NCBI GenBank assembly: GCA_965224105.1
Contig: CBDCYH010000001.1
Location: 744,001-808,000 of the forward strand
Source of the DNA: CBDCYH01 sp965224105
GTDB taxonomy: Bacteria > Bacteroidota > Rhodothermia > Rhodothermales > JABDKH01
Length of the DNA: 64,000 nucleotides
Reading direction: 5' to 3'
Of the stretch, positions 34,094 through 41,640 are shown piece after piece. The translations under genes and the position numbers were made by a program. The notes beneath the pieces were generated by a model. It was given only the letters and a program-made list of their open reading frames with translations. It ran no database searches and was not told the origin of the DNA. The stretch's first letter is position 1; every line of letters begins with the position of its first letter.

Positions 34094-35162
34094 CGCGCCC
34101 GGTAGCCTGCGCAGTCTGACGCGTGACGAGCTGCAGGAGATTGCCGAGAGAGAGGGCCATGCCCGCTATCGAGGGATGCAGATTTTCGAGTGGCTGCACT
34201 CCCACAACGTCCAATCACTCGACGAGATGTCGAATGTGCCCACAGATCTACTGCAAAAGATTGAGAAGCACGGACGAATCCGTTCCTTACATCCCATCGA
34301 CCAACAGATCTCTGTCGATGGAACGGTAAAGACACTATTTGAGCTACCATCTGGTCGAGCTGTCGAATCGGTTCTTATTCCTGAATTTGAAAATGGCGAT
34401 GTGAAGTCATTCCCAAAGCGATGCACCATTTGTGTATCCAGTCAGGTTGGCTGCTCCATGGGATGTACGTTCTGTGCAACCGGTCAGATGGGTTTCAAGC
34501 AAGACTTGAATGCAGGAGAGATTGTGGAGCAAGTGCTTGATATGAGCGACATCAGCGAAAGCCTCTATTCGCGAAAAGCAACAAATATTGTCTTCATGGG
34601 GATGGGCGAGCCCATGCTGAATTACGCATCCGTTGTGAGAGCAATCCAGTTGCTCACAGATCAGCGAGGTTTTGGGATGTCGCCGAGAAGGATAACCGTG
34701 TCGACGGTTGGGCTCGCGAAAGGAATCATTAACCTGGCCAAAGATCTGCCGAAAGTTCGCCTCGCCGTTTCTTTGCACGCTCCTGATGATACCAAGCGAA
34801 GCGCGATCATGCCTGTCAATAGAACAGCAAAGTCTGATCTTGTGTCCCTAAGACAAGCGCTAATCAAGTATCATCAGCTGACAGGAAACCAGGTGATGTA
34901 TGAGTACTGCATGTTCAGGGATTTCAATGATTCACCAGAAGACGCGGCTGCTCTTGCGAAAATCTGCCGATGGATTCCTTCGAAGGTCAACCTGATTATG
35001 TTCAACCCAGTGCCTGGCGTCTCATTTGAGAGGACTGAGGATGAAGCGCTGAATGCTTTCTTGTCTATCCTTGTCAAGTCTGGTGTCACTGTGACTGTTC
35101 GAAGAAGTCGAGGCCAGGATATAAGCGCTGCTTGTGGAATGCTGGCTGTCGACAACACCTAG
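34080..35162 (+). CDS. rlmN: 23S rRNA A2503 / tRNA A37 C2-methyltransferase RlmN
   Basis: Radical-SAM methyltransferase of 360 aa. The cluster-binding cysteines are in SSQVGCSMGCTFCATGQMG, in the CxxxCxxC pattern. GMGEPMLNY binds SAM, and the second, resolving cysteine lies near the C-terminus in ISAACGMLA. The substrate-methylated cysteine is also in place. RlmN modifies A2503 of 23S rRNA and A37 of some tRNAs and affects decoding accuracy. Starts by ATG at 34080 (a TTG one codon earlier is ignored), inside the end of ctaB, so translation is probably coupled. Confidence 0.97.
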   Translation: MRSSSAPGSLRSLTRDELQEIAEREGHARYRGMQIFEWLHSHNVQSLDEMSNVPTDLLQKIEKHGRIRSLHPIDQQISVDGTVKTLFELPSGRAVESVLIPEFENGDVKSFPKRCTICVSSQVGCSMGCTFCATGQMGFKQDLNAGEIVEQVLDMSDISESLYSRKATNIVFMGMGEPMLNYASVVRAIQLLTDQRGFGMSPRRITVSTVGLAKGIINLAKDLPKVRLAVSLHAPDDTKRSAIMPVNRTAKSDLVSLRQALIKYHQLTGNQVMYEYCMFRDFNDSPEDAAALAKICRWIPSKVNLIMFNPVPGVSFERTEDEALNAFLSILVKSGVTVTVRRSRGQDISAACGMLAVDNT

Positions 35163-35188
35163 GGGCCTCCCTACTTATTGACTGGAAT

Positions 35189-35776
35189 ATGAAAATGATC
35201 ACTGTCGTCATTCCTGCAGCTGGCCTCTCGTCACGGTTTGGGACTGCAAACAAATTGTTGGAGCCTGTTGCGGGTCACGGATCGCTTCTGTCGGCAACAC
35301 TCGCGTCGATTGCCGCAAGTTGTCCTGGCAATATGGTTGTCGTAACTGGATACGATGATGAACATGTTTCCCCGGAGGTTGCAGCATTTTCCAGCACGCA
35401 TGCGGTTACCAAGTTTTGGAATGCCGATTTCTCAAAAGGGATGGGCAGTTCGGTCAAAGCAGGTGTGTCTGTTGCGGCCGAAGGGCAGGACATTTTGATC
35501 TGGCCCGCCGATTTACCGTTTGTCAAGAAAAGCACCGTTGAGCGGATTCTGGCATTGGGTCGGCCGGACAAAATTGTCAGACCTTCCTACCTTGGCAGTC
35601 CCGGGCACCCGGTTCTGTTCGGCTCCCAGCTGCGAAACGAACTTCTGAAAATTGATGATCGGCAGGGAGCTCGGTCGATGATCACTGCGATGCCTGAGTG
35701 TGTGGTCGAATTGACAGTGGACGACATTGGAGTAATACGCGATGTAGATTCTCCGAGTGACTTAGACAATGATTGA
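35189..35776 (+). CDS. MobA/MocA-like molybdenum cofactor nucleotidyltransferase
   Basis: 195 aa from the ATG at 35189; an upstream GTG at 35132 overlaps rlmN and adds 19 unrelated residues. The nucleotide-binding loop is VIPAAGLSSRFGTANKLLEP and the metal aspartate lies in IWPADLPFVKKSTV. GSPGHPVLFGSQ and RDVDSPSDLDN are typical of CTP:molybdopterin cytidylyltransferase MocA and its relatives. MocA-type enzymes make molybdopterin cytosine dinucleotide, the cofactor form of CO dehydrogenase-like and isoquinoline-type hydroxylases. The neighbouring xdhC (6 bases on) and the molybdenum hydroxylase to the right support that job. MobA or a general NTP transferase are alternatives. Confidence 0.85.
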   Translation: MKMITVVIPAAGLSSRFGTANKLLEPVAGHGSLLSATLASIAASCPGNMVVVTGYDDEHVSPEVAAFSSTHAVTKFWNADFSKGMGSSVKAGVSVAAEGQDILIWPADLPFVKKSTVERILALGRPDKIVRPSYLGSPGHPVLFGSQLRNELLKIDDRQGARSMITAMPECVVELTVDDIGVIRDVDSPSDLDND

Positions 35777-35782
35777 AAACTG

Positions 35783-36748
35783 ATGCGAACACTCATACCT
35801 CGCTTGCGTGGTTGGATCGCGCGTGGAGAGTCAATTGCTATTGCCCGTGTACTCGAGACTTGGGGCTCTGCACCTCGGAGGCCCGGTTCGTGGATGGTAG
35901 TTTCGAGCTCGGGTGAGATCGCAGGTTCGGTGAGCGGTGGCTGTGTTGAGGGTGCGGTTAGGGATATTGCCCTGGAAGTACTCGATGGTGGCGGAGCACG
36001 GTTGGTTGAATTCGGCGTCGATAACTCCGTCGCATGGAGTGTTGGATTGAGTTGCGGAGGTAAGCTGCTCATAGCTGTTCAGCCGTTTTCGCTTGACGTG
36101 GCTTCTGAACTGTTGGAGCGCATCGAGCAGGGTCGTTCGGTTACGTGGTTTTCCCGGATTCTCGATGGTCGACCATCGGACAAACTTGAACGGACGTCGG
36201 ATCCCTGCGTGTCGGGCATCGACCACGAAGATCGAGGCGAAGAGCTTGTTATCTCGCAGACCTTTTCTAAACCGGACCGTCTCCTGATAATTGGCGGAGC
36301 GGAAATTGCTATCCACCTGGTGGATATGGCAACGCATGCCGGGTTTGAAACAATCCTGGTAGATCCTCGCGCGGTCTTCACCGACGAAAATCGCTTTTTG
36401 GTAGCGCCCGACCAGGTCTACACAGAGTGGCCACAAGAAGTGCTCCCCAACCTTCTACCCGATGCCAACACCTATGCTGTTTTACTCACGCATGATCCGA
36501 AAATTGATGACCCGGCCATCAAGATTCTTCTTCGTTCGGAGGTTAGATATATAGGCGCGCTCGGTGGAAGTAGGACACACGCCAAACGCAAACAAAGACT
36601 GGCCGAGAATGGGTACACGGAAAAGGACATAGCTCGGATCCGCGGGCCGGTGGGATTAAAGATTGGTGCCGCAACTCCTGCCGAAATCGCAATCAGTATT
36701 CTCGCGGAAGTTATACAAGTTCGGAATTCCCGAATCCAGAAGAAGTGA
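35783..36748 (+). CDS. XdhC/CoxF family molybdenum-hydroxylase maturation factor
   Basis: 321 aa. The N-terminal XdhC-CoxI domain has IARVLETWGSAPRRPGSWMV and GEIAGSVSGGCVEGAV, with the conserved Cys that helps hold or sulfurate the cofactor. The C-terminal Rossmann domain starts LIIGGAEIAIHLVDMATHAG near residue 170 and has YIGALGGSRTHAKRKQRL. XdhC proteins bind the molybdenum cofactor, promote its sulfuration and insert it into the hydroxylase. The gene follows the MocA-like gene by 6 bases and its stop lies 15 bases from the convergent SufU-like stop. Its most likely client is the IorB-type enzyme next door. Confidence 0.93.
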   Translation: MRTLIPRLRGWIARGESIAIARVLETWGSAPRRPGSWMVVSSSGEIAGSVSGGCVEGAVRDIALEVLDGGGARLVEFGVDNSVAWSVGLSCGGKLLIAVQPFSLDVASELLERIEQGRSVTWFSRILDGRPSDKLERTSDPCVSGIDHEDRGEELVISQTFSKPDRLLIIGGAEIAIHLVDMATHAGFETILVDPRAVFTDENRFLVAPDQVYTEWPQEVLPNLLPDANTYAVLLTHDPKIDDPAIKILLRSEVRYIGALGGSRTHAKRKQRLAENGYTEKDIARIRGPVGLKIGAATPAEIAISILAEVIQVRNSRIQKK

Positions 36749-36763
36749 CAATCGCCAGCCGCG

Positions 36764-37216
36764 TTAAACCAGGGTGTCCATACTCGCGTTTCGAATGGCA
36801 CGAGACGCAGCCTGCCACGGCAGGAGAACGCACTTCAACCTTGAAGGATGTTCGTGCACGTGCATTAGTGCAATCAAGTCTCCATCTACCTGATTCGGCG
36901 GGGCTGTGCCATTTACGATGGCAGCAGTTGTCTGGTCAACTAACTCAATCGCTGCAGCAAGTTTTACGGACGCGAGTGATCCAGCCATCATAGATGCGGA
37001 TGCACGCGAGAGCACGCAGCCATAACCATGAAACTGTATTTTTTCGATTGATCGAGCCGCAACCCGGACAAAAACGTGATAGCGGTCTCCACATATTGGA
37101 TTGTATCCAACGGCGTCTCCATCGGATAAATCCATTTGGCCGAAGTGCTCCATCCTTTCATTGTGATCCGAGAGTACTGCCATGGCATCTTCCCGCGAAA
37201 GGGATATTCTGGACAT
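36764..37216 (-). CDS. SufU/NifU-N-like iron-sulfur scaffold or sulfur-transfer protein
   Basis: 150 aa. All three metal-binding cysteines of the IscU/SufU fold are present: Cys42 (NPICGDRY, with Asp44), Cys67 (HGYGCVLSRASASMMAG) and Cys129 (SRLKCVLLPW). The roughly 20-residue spacer before the third cysteine (DLIALMHVHEHPSRLKC) is the SufU feature. In Gram-positive bacteria SufU takes sulfur from the desulfurase SufS using a bound zinc. Here the start (TAATG) overlaps the iorB stop by 1 base, so it is translated with the hydroxylase rather than with suf genes. It may feed the 2Fe-2S subunit or the cofactor sulfuration step; both are inference. Confidence 0.85.
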   Translation of the reverse strand: MSRISLSREDAMAVLSDHNERMEHFGQMDLSDGDAVGYNPICGDRYHVFVRVAARSIEKIQFHGYGCVLSRASASMMAGSLASVKLAAAIELVDQTTAAIVNGTAPPNQVDGDLIALMHVHEHPSRLKCVLLPWQAASRAIRNASMDTLV

Positions 37217-39570
37217 TAGGCCAACCGGATCGGAAGTTCTCGAATGGGAGTACCGGTTACCTGGAGAATGGCATTGGTAATTGCTGGCGCCACCGGCGGT
37301 AAACCGGGTTCACCCACCCCGCCAGGAATCATTTCGCTGTCAACGATAGTGGCCTCGATAACGGGGGTTTGATTATGGCGGAGCAACTGATAGTCATGAA
37401 AGTTGGATTGATCGATCGCACCATTAGTCGCGGTTATCTTGCCATGGCGCGCGAGCGTGAGTCCGAAGATGAGGTTTCCTTCCATTTGCGCCATAACCCT
37501 GTCACGATTGACGATGGTACCCGCGTCGATTGCACCGTCTGCGCGAACAACGCGATAGCGCTCGCCCTCCACGCGCACCCGGATGGCCCAGGCGACATAG
37601 GAAGCAAACGAATACTGGGCTGCCAGGCCAATTGCTTCGTTCTCAGCTAAAGTGGATGTACCGTAGCCTGCGGAGTCCGCGGCAATCTGCAAAACATTTT
37701 TTAGTCGGCCCGACGTAAATGGCGCCTTGATCAAGTCCTCACCATATCTGCCGCGGTCACCAAAACGTGCACTCATATTTCGGTCGTCGCCAAGGAGACC
37801 GAGATAGTTATCAAGCTGGTCCCGCCCCGCGCGATGTGCCAGTTCACCGGTCATGGCATTGACCGCAAACGAATGCTGAATATTACAGACGGATCGGAGC
37901 CAGCCTATCCGAACGTGCGCCTCTGCCTTGCACGACTCAACTCTAATATTGGGAATATCATAAGCAATCGTTGTCGCGCCAAGCCCCAGTTCGCCTGCCG
38001 ACGGTGCGTCCGGACCCACCGCAAACGTCGAAGATATCGTTGGGAATGCTGCCCGATGACGCCATGCGCTCGGCATTCCATCAGGTCCAACCGCTACCGC
38101 AATTGTTTGCGCGGATGGCGCGTGGTAGTAATCAAATTTTGTGCAATCTTCGCGTTTCCAGGTGAGCTTAACTGGCGCACCAACAGCACGTGAGATTCGT
38201 GCCGCTTCGACAACAAAATCCGCCTTGGACTTGCGTCCAAAACCTCCACCCAGCAACGTAACGTTCACGGTCACCTTCGCCTGGTCAACACCGAGATAGT
38301 TCGCTACGGCCTGTCTGGCAGCAATGGCATTCTGGGTTGGCGCCCAGCACTCAACGGATCCGTCAGATTTGTACCAAGCGGTTGCATTAGGCACCTCCAT
38401 CGGCGCATGCGCAAGCATTGGAACGTAGTACGAAGATTCAACAACGTCTGCCGCGGACGCAATCACAGAGTTGGCATCCCCTTCATTCAAAAAGGCTTCT
38501 CCTTCCTGGGACGCGCTGGCCTCCAGCGTCTCCCGATACGCGTTCGAGTTGTAATCCTGATTACTGCCGTAGTCCCACTCGATTTCAAGTGCCTCGCGAC
38601 CTTTAAATGTCGCCCAAGTGTTAGTCCCGACAACCGCTATTCCCCCAAGCGAGTTGAAAAAGAGTGGATATTCCGCAGCGGGAAGTTCAATCACGTCTAT
38701 AACACCCGGTACCTGCCGTGCCGCCTCATCGTTAAATGAGACTACCTCGCCACCAATCGAAGGGCATCTTTCGATCGACGCGAAGACCATCCCCGGAACT
38801 TTAACATCAAGCCCAAACATTGCTTTGCCCGTAACAATGTCGTGGTTATCGTAGCCGGCTATTTCTCTCCCGATATACTTCCACTCGGAGCGGGGTCGAA
38901 ACGGTGGCTCTTGGGGGACTTCGAGTGCGGCAGCGCTAGCGGCGAGCTCACCGAAACCTGCAGATCGTCCTGAAGCAGTGTGATGTACCGCATGGTCGTG
39001 CGTCGTGCATTCTGATGCATCAACATTCCAGTTGGCAGCCGCAGCGCTGATCAGCATTTCGCGAGCGGTTGCACCCGCGGTTCGCCATTGGTCGAAGAGG
39101 TTACGGATGCTCGTTGACCCGTCCGTATTCATATCCCCGTACTTCTCATCCCCCACAGCCTGTTCCTGGTAGACACGATCGAGGTCGGCCCCCAGCTCAT
39201 CGGCGATTACGGCGTGCACGCTTGAGCGAACACCCTGGCCCATTTCAGAACGCGGGTTGATCACAAAGACGTCTCCGTCGGTATTGATGCCAACAAACAC
39301 GCCCGGCTTGAAAGCAGCGTTTGCGAACGAGCCACTCGCCTCGGCTCTCCGTACCACGGCTGGCAATTCTTCTCTGGAGCATCCAGGCAATGTAGCCAGG
39401 ACGAAAACACCCGAGGTTGTAAGCGACAACGACTTCAGAAAACCGCGACGCGAAAAATTGACAACGGTATTTGGAGTGTTGGTCCGATCGTCCGATGAAA
39501 AGCGAGTGACCTTGACATCGTCGGAAACGATTCGAGCCAGAAAGGGCGAAAGATGGAATGGGTCAGGCAT
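37216..39570 (-). CDS. Isoquinoline 1-oxidoreductase-like molybdopterin subunit (Tat-exported)
   Basis: Xanthine dehydrogenase-family large subunit, 784 aa from the ATG at 39570. A twin-arginine signal sits at about 38-60 (FSRRGFLKSLSL) and may end in a lipobox-like LPGC at Cys64; the leader before it is unusually long. The Mo-binding loop GGGFGRKSKADF, GQGVRSSVHAVIADELG and the C-terminal GGVGEPGLPPVAPA (with the catalytic Glu) are in place. The subunit binds molybdopterin cytosine dinucleotide and, with the 2Fe-2S subunit, hydroxylates an N-heterocycle or oxidises an aldehyde. The substrate is unknown. It starts 6 bases after the small-subunit stop and overlaps the SufU-like gene. Confidence 0.9.
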   Translation of the reverse strand: MPDPFHLSPFLARIVSDDVKVTRFSSDDRTNTPNTVVNFSRRGFLKSLSLTTSGVFVLATLPGCSREELPAVVRRAEASGSFANAAFKPGVFVGINTDGDVFVINPRSEMGQGVRSSVHAVIADELGADLDRVYQEQAVGDEKYGDMNTDGSTSIRNLFDQWRTAGATAREMLISAAAANWNVDASECTTHDHAVHHTASGRSAGFGELAASAAALEVPQEPPFRPRSEWKYIGREIAGYDNHDIVTGKAMFGLDVKVPGMVFASIERCPSIGGEVVSFNDEAARQVPGVIDVIELPAAEYPLFFNSLGGIAVVGTNTWATFKGREALEIEWDYGSNQDYNSNAYRETLEASASQEGEAFLNEGDANSVIASAADVVESSYYVPMLAHAPMEVPNATAWYKSDGSVECWAPTQNAIAARQAVANYLGVDQAKVTVNVTLLGGGFGRKSKADFVVEAARISRAVGAPVKLTWKREDCTKFDYYHAPSAQTIAVAVGPDGMPSAWRHRAAFPTISSTFAVGPDAPSAGELGLGATTIAYDIPNIRVESCKAEAHVRIGWLRSVCNIQHSFAVNAMTGELAHRAGRDQLDNYLGLLGDDRNMSARFGDRGRYGEDLIKAPFTSGRLKNVLQIAADSAGYGTSTLAENEAIGLAAQYSFASYVAWAIRVRVEGERYRVVRADGAIDAGTIVNRDRVMAQMEGNLIFGLTLARHGKITATNGAIDQSNFHDYQLLRHNQTPVIEATIVDSEMIPGGVGEPGLPPVAPAITNAILQVTGTPIRELPIRLA

Positions 39571-39575
39571 AGGTG

Positions 39576-40034
39576 TTACAGGTGTTCGGCAGCCTTTCGG
39601 ATGGCGTTGGCAATGCGCGGGTATGTGCCGCACCGGCAAAGGTTCGGTGACTGTAAGGTAGCAATATCCTCCTCGCTTGGGTTTTTGTTCTCAGTCAACA
39701 AACCCGCCGCTGTCATGATCTGTCCCGCCTGGCAGAAACCGCACTGTGAAACATTCAACTCACTCCAGAACACTTGCAGAGGGTGGTCGCCGGCGTCGGA
39801 GAGTCCCTCGATGGTCATCACGGTTGAGTCGCCGACCGACGAGACTGGGGTGAGGCATGATGGAGTGGCTGCGCCGTCTACCAGTACGGTGCATGAACGA
39901 CACGCTCCAATTCCGCAGCCGTACTTGGTGCCAGTTAATCCAAGCAGGTCCCTCAAAACCCACAGGAGGGGCATCTCAGGTTCCGCTTCGACAGTTTGCG
40001 TGGTGCCATTAACGGTAAGTGTATAAGTAGCCAT
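39576..40034 (-). CDS. Isoquinoline 1-oxidoreductase-like 2Fe-2S subunit
   Basis: 152 aa with two 2Fe-2S domains. The plant-type cluster is held by Cys40, Cys45, Cys48 and Cys60 (YGCGIGACRSC). The C-terminal four-helix domain has Cys98, Cys101, Cys133 and Cys135 (SQCGFCQAGQIM, NLCRCGTYPRI). All eight ligands are present. It passes electrons from the molybdenum centre of the large subunit and is probably carried out of the cell by that subunit's Tat signal, as it lacks its own. It is the first gene of a three-gene unit with a strong AGGAGG site and a sigma-70-like promoter. Confidence 0.95.
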   Translation of the reverse strand: MATYTLTVNGTTQTVEAEPEMPLLWVLRDLLGLTGTKYGCGIGACRSCTVLVDGAATPSCLTPVSSVGDSTVMTIEGLSDAGDHPLQVFWSELNVSQCGFCQAGQIMTAAGLLTENKNPSEEDIATLQSPNLCRCGTYPRIANAIRKAAEHL

Positions 40035-40040
40035 ATACCA

Positions 40041-40046
40041 CCTCCT
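40041..40046 (-). promoter_or_regulatory. Strong Shine-Dalgarno site of the 2Fe-2S subunit gene
   Basis: AGGAGG on the minus strand, 6 bases before the ATG at 40034. This is one of the best ribosome-binding sites in the window; most genes here have weak or no such site. Confidence 0.8.
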
Positions 40047-40057
40047 AAGTTTTACAA

Positions 40058-40086
40058 AGTGTACCGTTGGATCAGCGAAATGTCAA
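40058..40086 (-). promoter_or_regulatory. Sigma-70-type promoter of the molybdenum hydroxylase unit
   Basis: On the minus strand TTGACA (40086-40081) is followed after exactly 17 bases by TACACT (40063-40058), a near-consensus sigma-70 promoter. The start codon is 24 bases further on. The same stretch reads TACACTTTG, so a Bacteroidota-type -7 box could also overlap it. Confidence 0.6.
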
Positions 40087-40120
40087 CGGTGCCGGCTGTT
40101 CACGGCGAAGTAGAGAGGTT

Positions 40121-41467
40121 TCAATCCTGCATGTTCCTGCGACCTTTTAATCGCATAGACATGGCAAGGATAAGGAGCGCAACGCCAAGGACGAGGATGA
40201 ATCCGCGGGTGAAGCCGCCGCTTGCACCTGCGATTACTGCTCCGAGGACAGCGCCGCCAAGCATGAGGCCGACATTTACTGAAAGTGTTACCAAGCCCTG
40301 CGCTGCTGTGCGTCGCGACACATCTACCGCTTCGAGCATGATATAATTGATCGCGGAACCCAGTAACGCGGCCAACCCTGCTCCCATAAGAATCGTGGCG
40401 CTATAAAATATTGCTTCTGATGATACTTCGGCCAGCAGCAGGCCGGATCCGAACATTAGGAATGTTGCTCCAAATGCTACAACGAGTCTCGGGCCCATTC
40501 GGTCTACGAGTCTTCCGAACAACGGCGATCCGATGGCGACCGCAGCAGCCAGCGGCAGAAACATCCTTGAAGCTGTCGACTGATCAACACCAAAAACGCT
40601 ACTCGCGTACGATGGGATGAAAACTATCATAGACTCAGACATACCGGCGCCTACGGCAATAAGCACAGCGAGGACGATTTGGGTGGTCGAAAAGAGCTGC
40701 GTGTCAATAAATGGATTTGCCTTCACGCGCTCCATCATCACAAACAAAGGCAAACCGATCATCCCAAACAACAGAAACGGCGCAACGCGGACGGATGCGA
40801 GACTTTTCCAGAAAGACCCTGCGTCGAGTCCATTCAATCCAAAGGCGATGGAAGCTACGACAAGCGTGAACAGCGCAAGTCCAGCAAAATCCAGGCGGCC
40901 CTTTCTTTCTCCTGTGCCTTTCGGCAGAAGCAGGAACGCCAATATCAGACTTATGAGTGCCAGCGGGAGTGGAAGCAAGAAGACATACCTCCAACTTTCT
41001 TTTAGTAGGATGGATGCCAGTATTGGTCCTACAATGAAGGCCAGCCCGAATACACTCCCAAGTATCCCCAGCGCTTTCCCTCTTTCGTGGGGCTCGAAGG
41101 CATCGCCCACGAATGCGCTTGCTACAGGGAAAATTCCTGAGGCGCCGGCGCCCTGAAGGCATCGTCCGACCAAAAGAATGGCGAACGATCGTGAGGTCGC
41201 CACCACGAGGGCACCCGACGCGAAAAGCAAAATATCAAGCACGAACGCGAATCGTCTTCCGACGCGATCCGCCAGTAGAGACATGATGGGCACTCCCGCG
41301 AGGTTGAATAGCACGAACGCACTCAATACCCAGGCGATTTGCCTTTCGTCGACACCAAAATGTTGCTGCAGCGCTGGTATACACGGACCAACGACTGCAA
41401 TGTCCAGCGCAACGGTCAAAACGGCGATAAAGAGAGTACCGACTACGCCAAAATTTTGCTTTAGCAT
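40121..41467 (-). CDS. Major facilitator superfamily transporter
   Basis: 448 aa from the ATG at 41467, which has GGAGGAAG just upstream; 11 earlier codons are rejected. About twelve transmembrane helices are visible. The loop between helices 2 and 3 has the MFS A motif LADRVGRRFAFVLD, and GRCLQGAGASGIFPV matches helix 4. LDIAVVGPCIPALQ after helix 1 and the proline-glycine motif in helix 5 (GLAFIVGPILASIL) fit drug:proton antiporters of the DHA type. The substrate is unknown. It lies downstream of no partner gene and ends 35 bases before the hydroxylase promoter. Confidence 0.88.
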   Translation of the reverse strand: MLKQNFGVVGTLFIAVLTVALDIAVVGPCIPALQQHFGVDERQIAWVLSAFVLFNLAGVPIMSLLADRVGRRFAFVLDILLFASGALVVATSRSFAILLVGRCLQGAGASGIFPVASAFVGDAFEPHERGKALGILGSVFGLAFIVGPILASILLKESWRYVFLLPLPLALISLILAFLLLPKGTGERKGRLDFAGLALFTLVVASIAFGLNGLDAGSFWKSLASVRVAPFLLFGMIGLPLFVMMERVKANPFIDTQLFSTTQIVLAVLIAVGAGMSESMIVFIPSYASSVFGVDQSTASRMFLPLAAAVAIGSPLFGRLVDRMGPRLVVAFGATFLMFGSGLLLAEVSSEAIFYSATILMGAGLAALLGSAINYIMLEAVDVSRRTAAQGLVTLSVNVGLMLGGAVLGAVIAGASGGFTRGFILVLGVALLILAMSMRLKGRRNMQD

Positions 41468-41640
41468 TCTTCCTCCGAGTGATGGCGTGGAATGCAACAT
41501 TTCGACGATTGTTGCCCAAAAACCGCACTATTGGGTTCTGTTCATGCAATCTTGCAATGACGACCCGAAAGTCCTCTGAATCTAATCGTTTGCTCCTTTC
41601 GGCCGATACCGAGATCTGAGTTGTAACACCTCGCCTCTGA

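Noticed and set aside
37216..40034. Xanthine dehydrogenase or CO dehydrogenase
   Set aside because: There is no FAD-binding medium subunit, and the Tat signal and two-subunit layout fit the isoquinoline oxidoreductase type.
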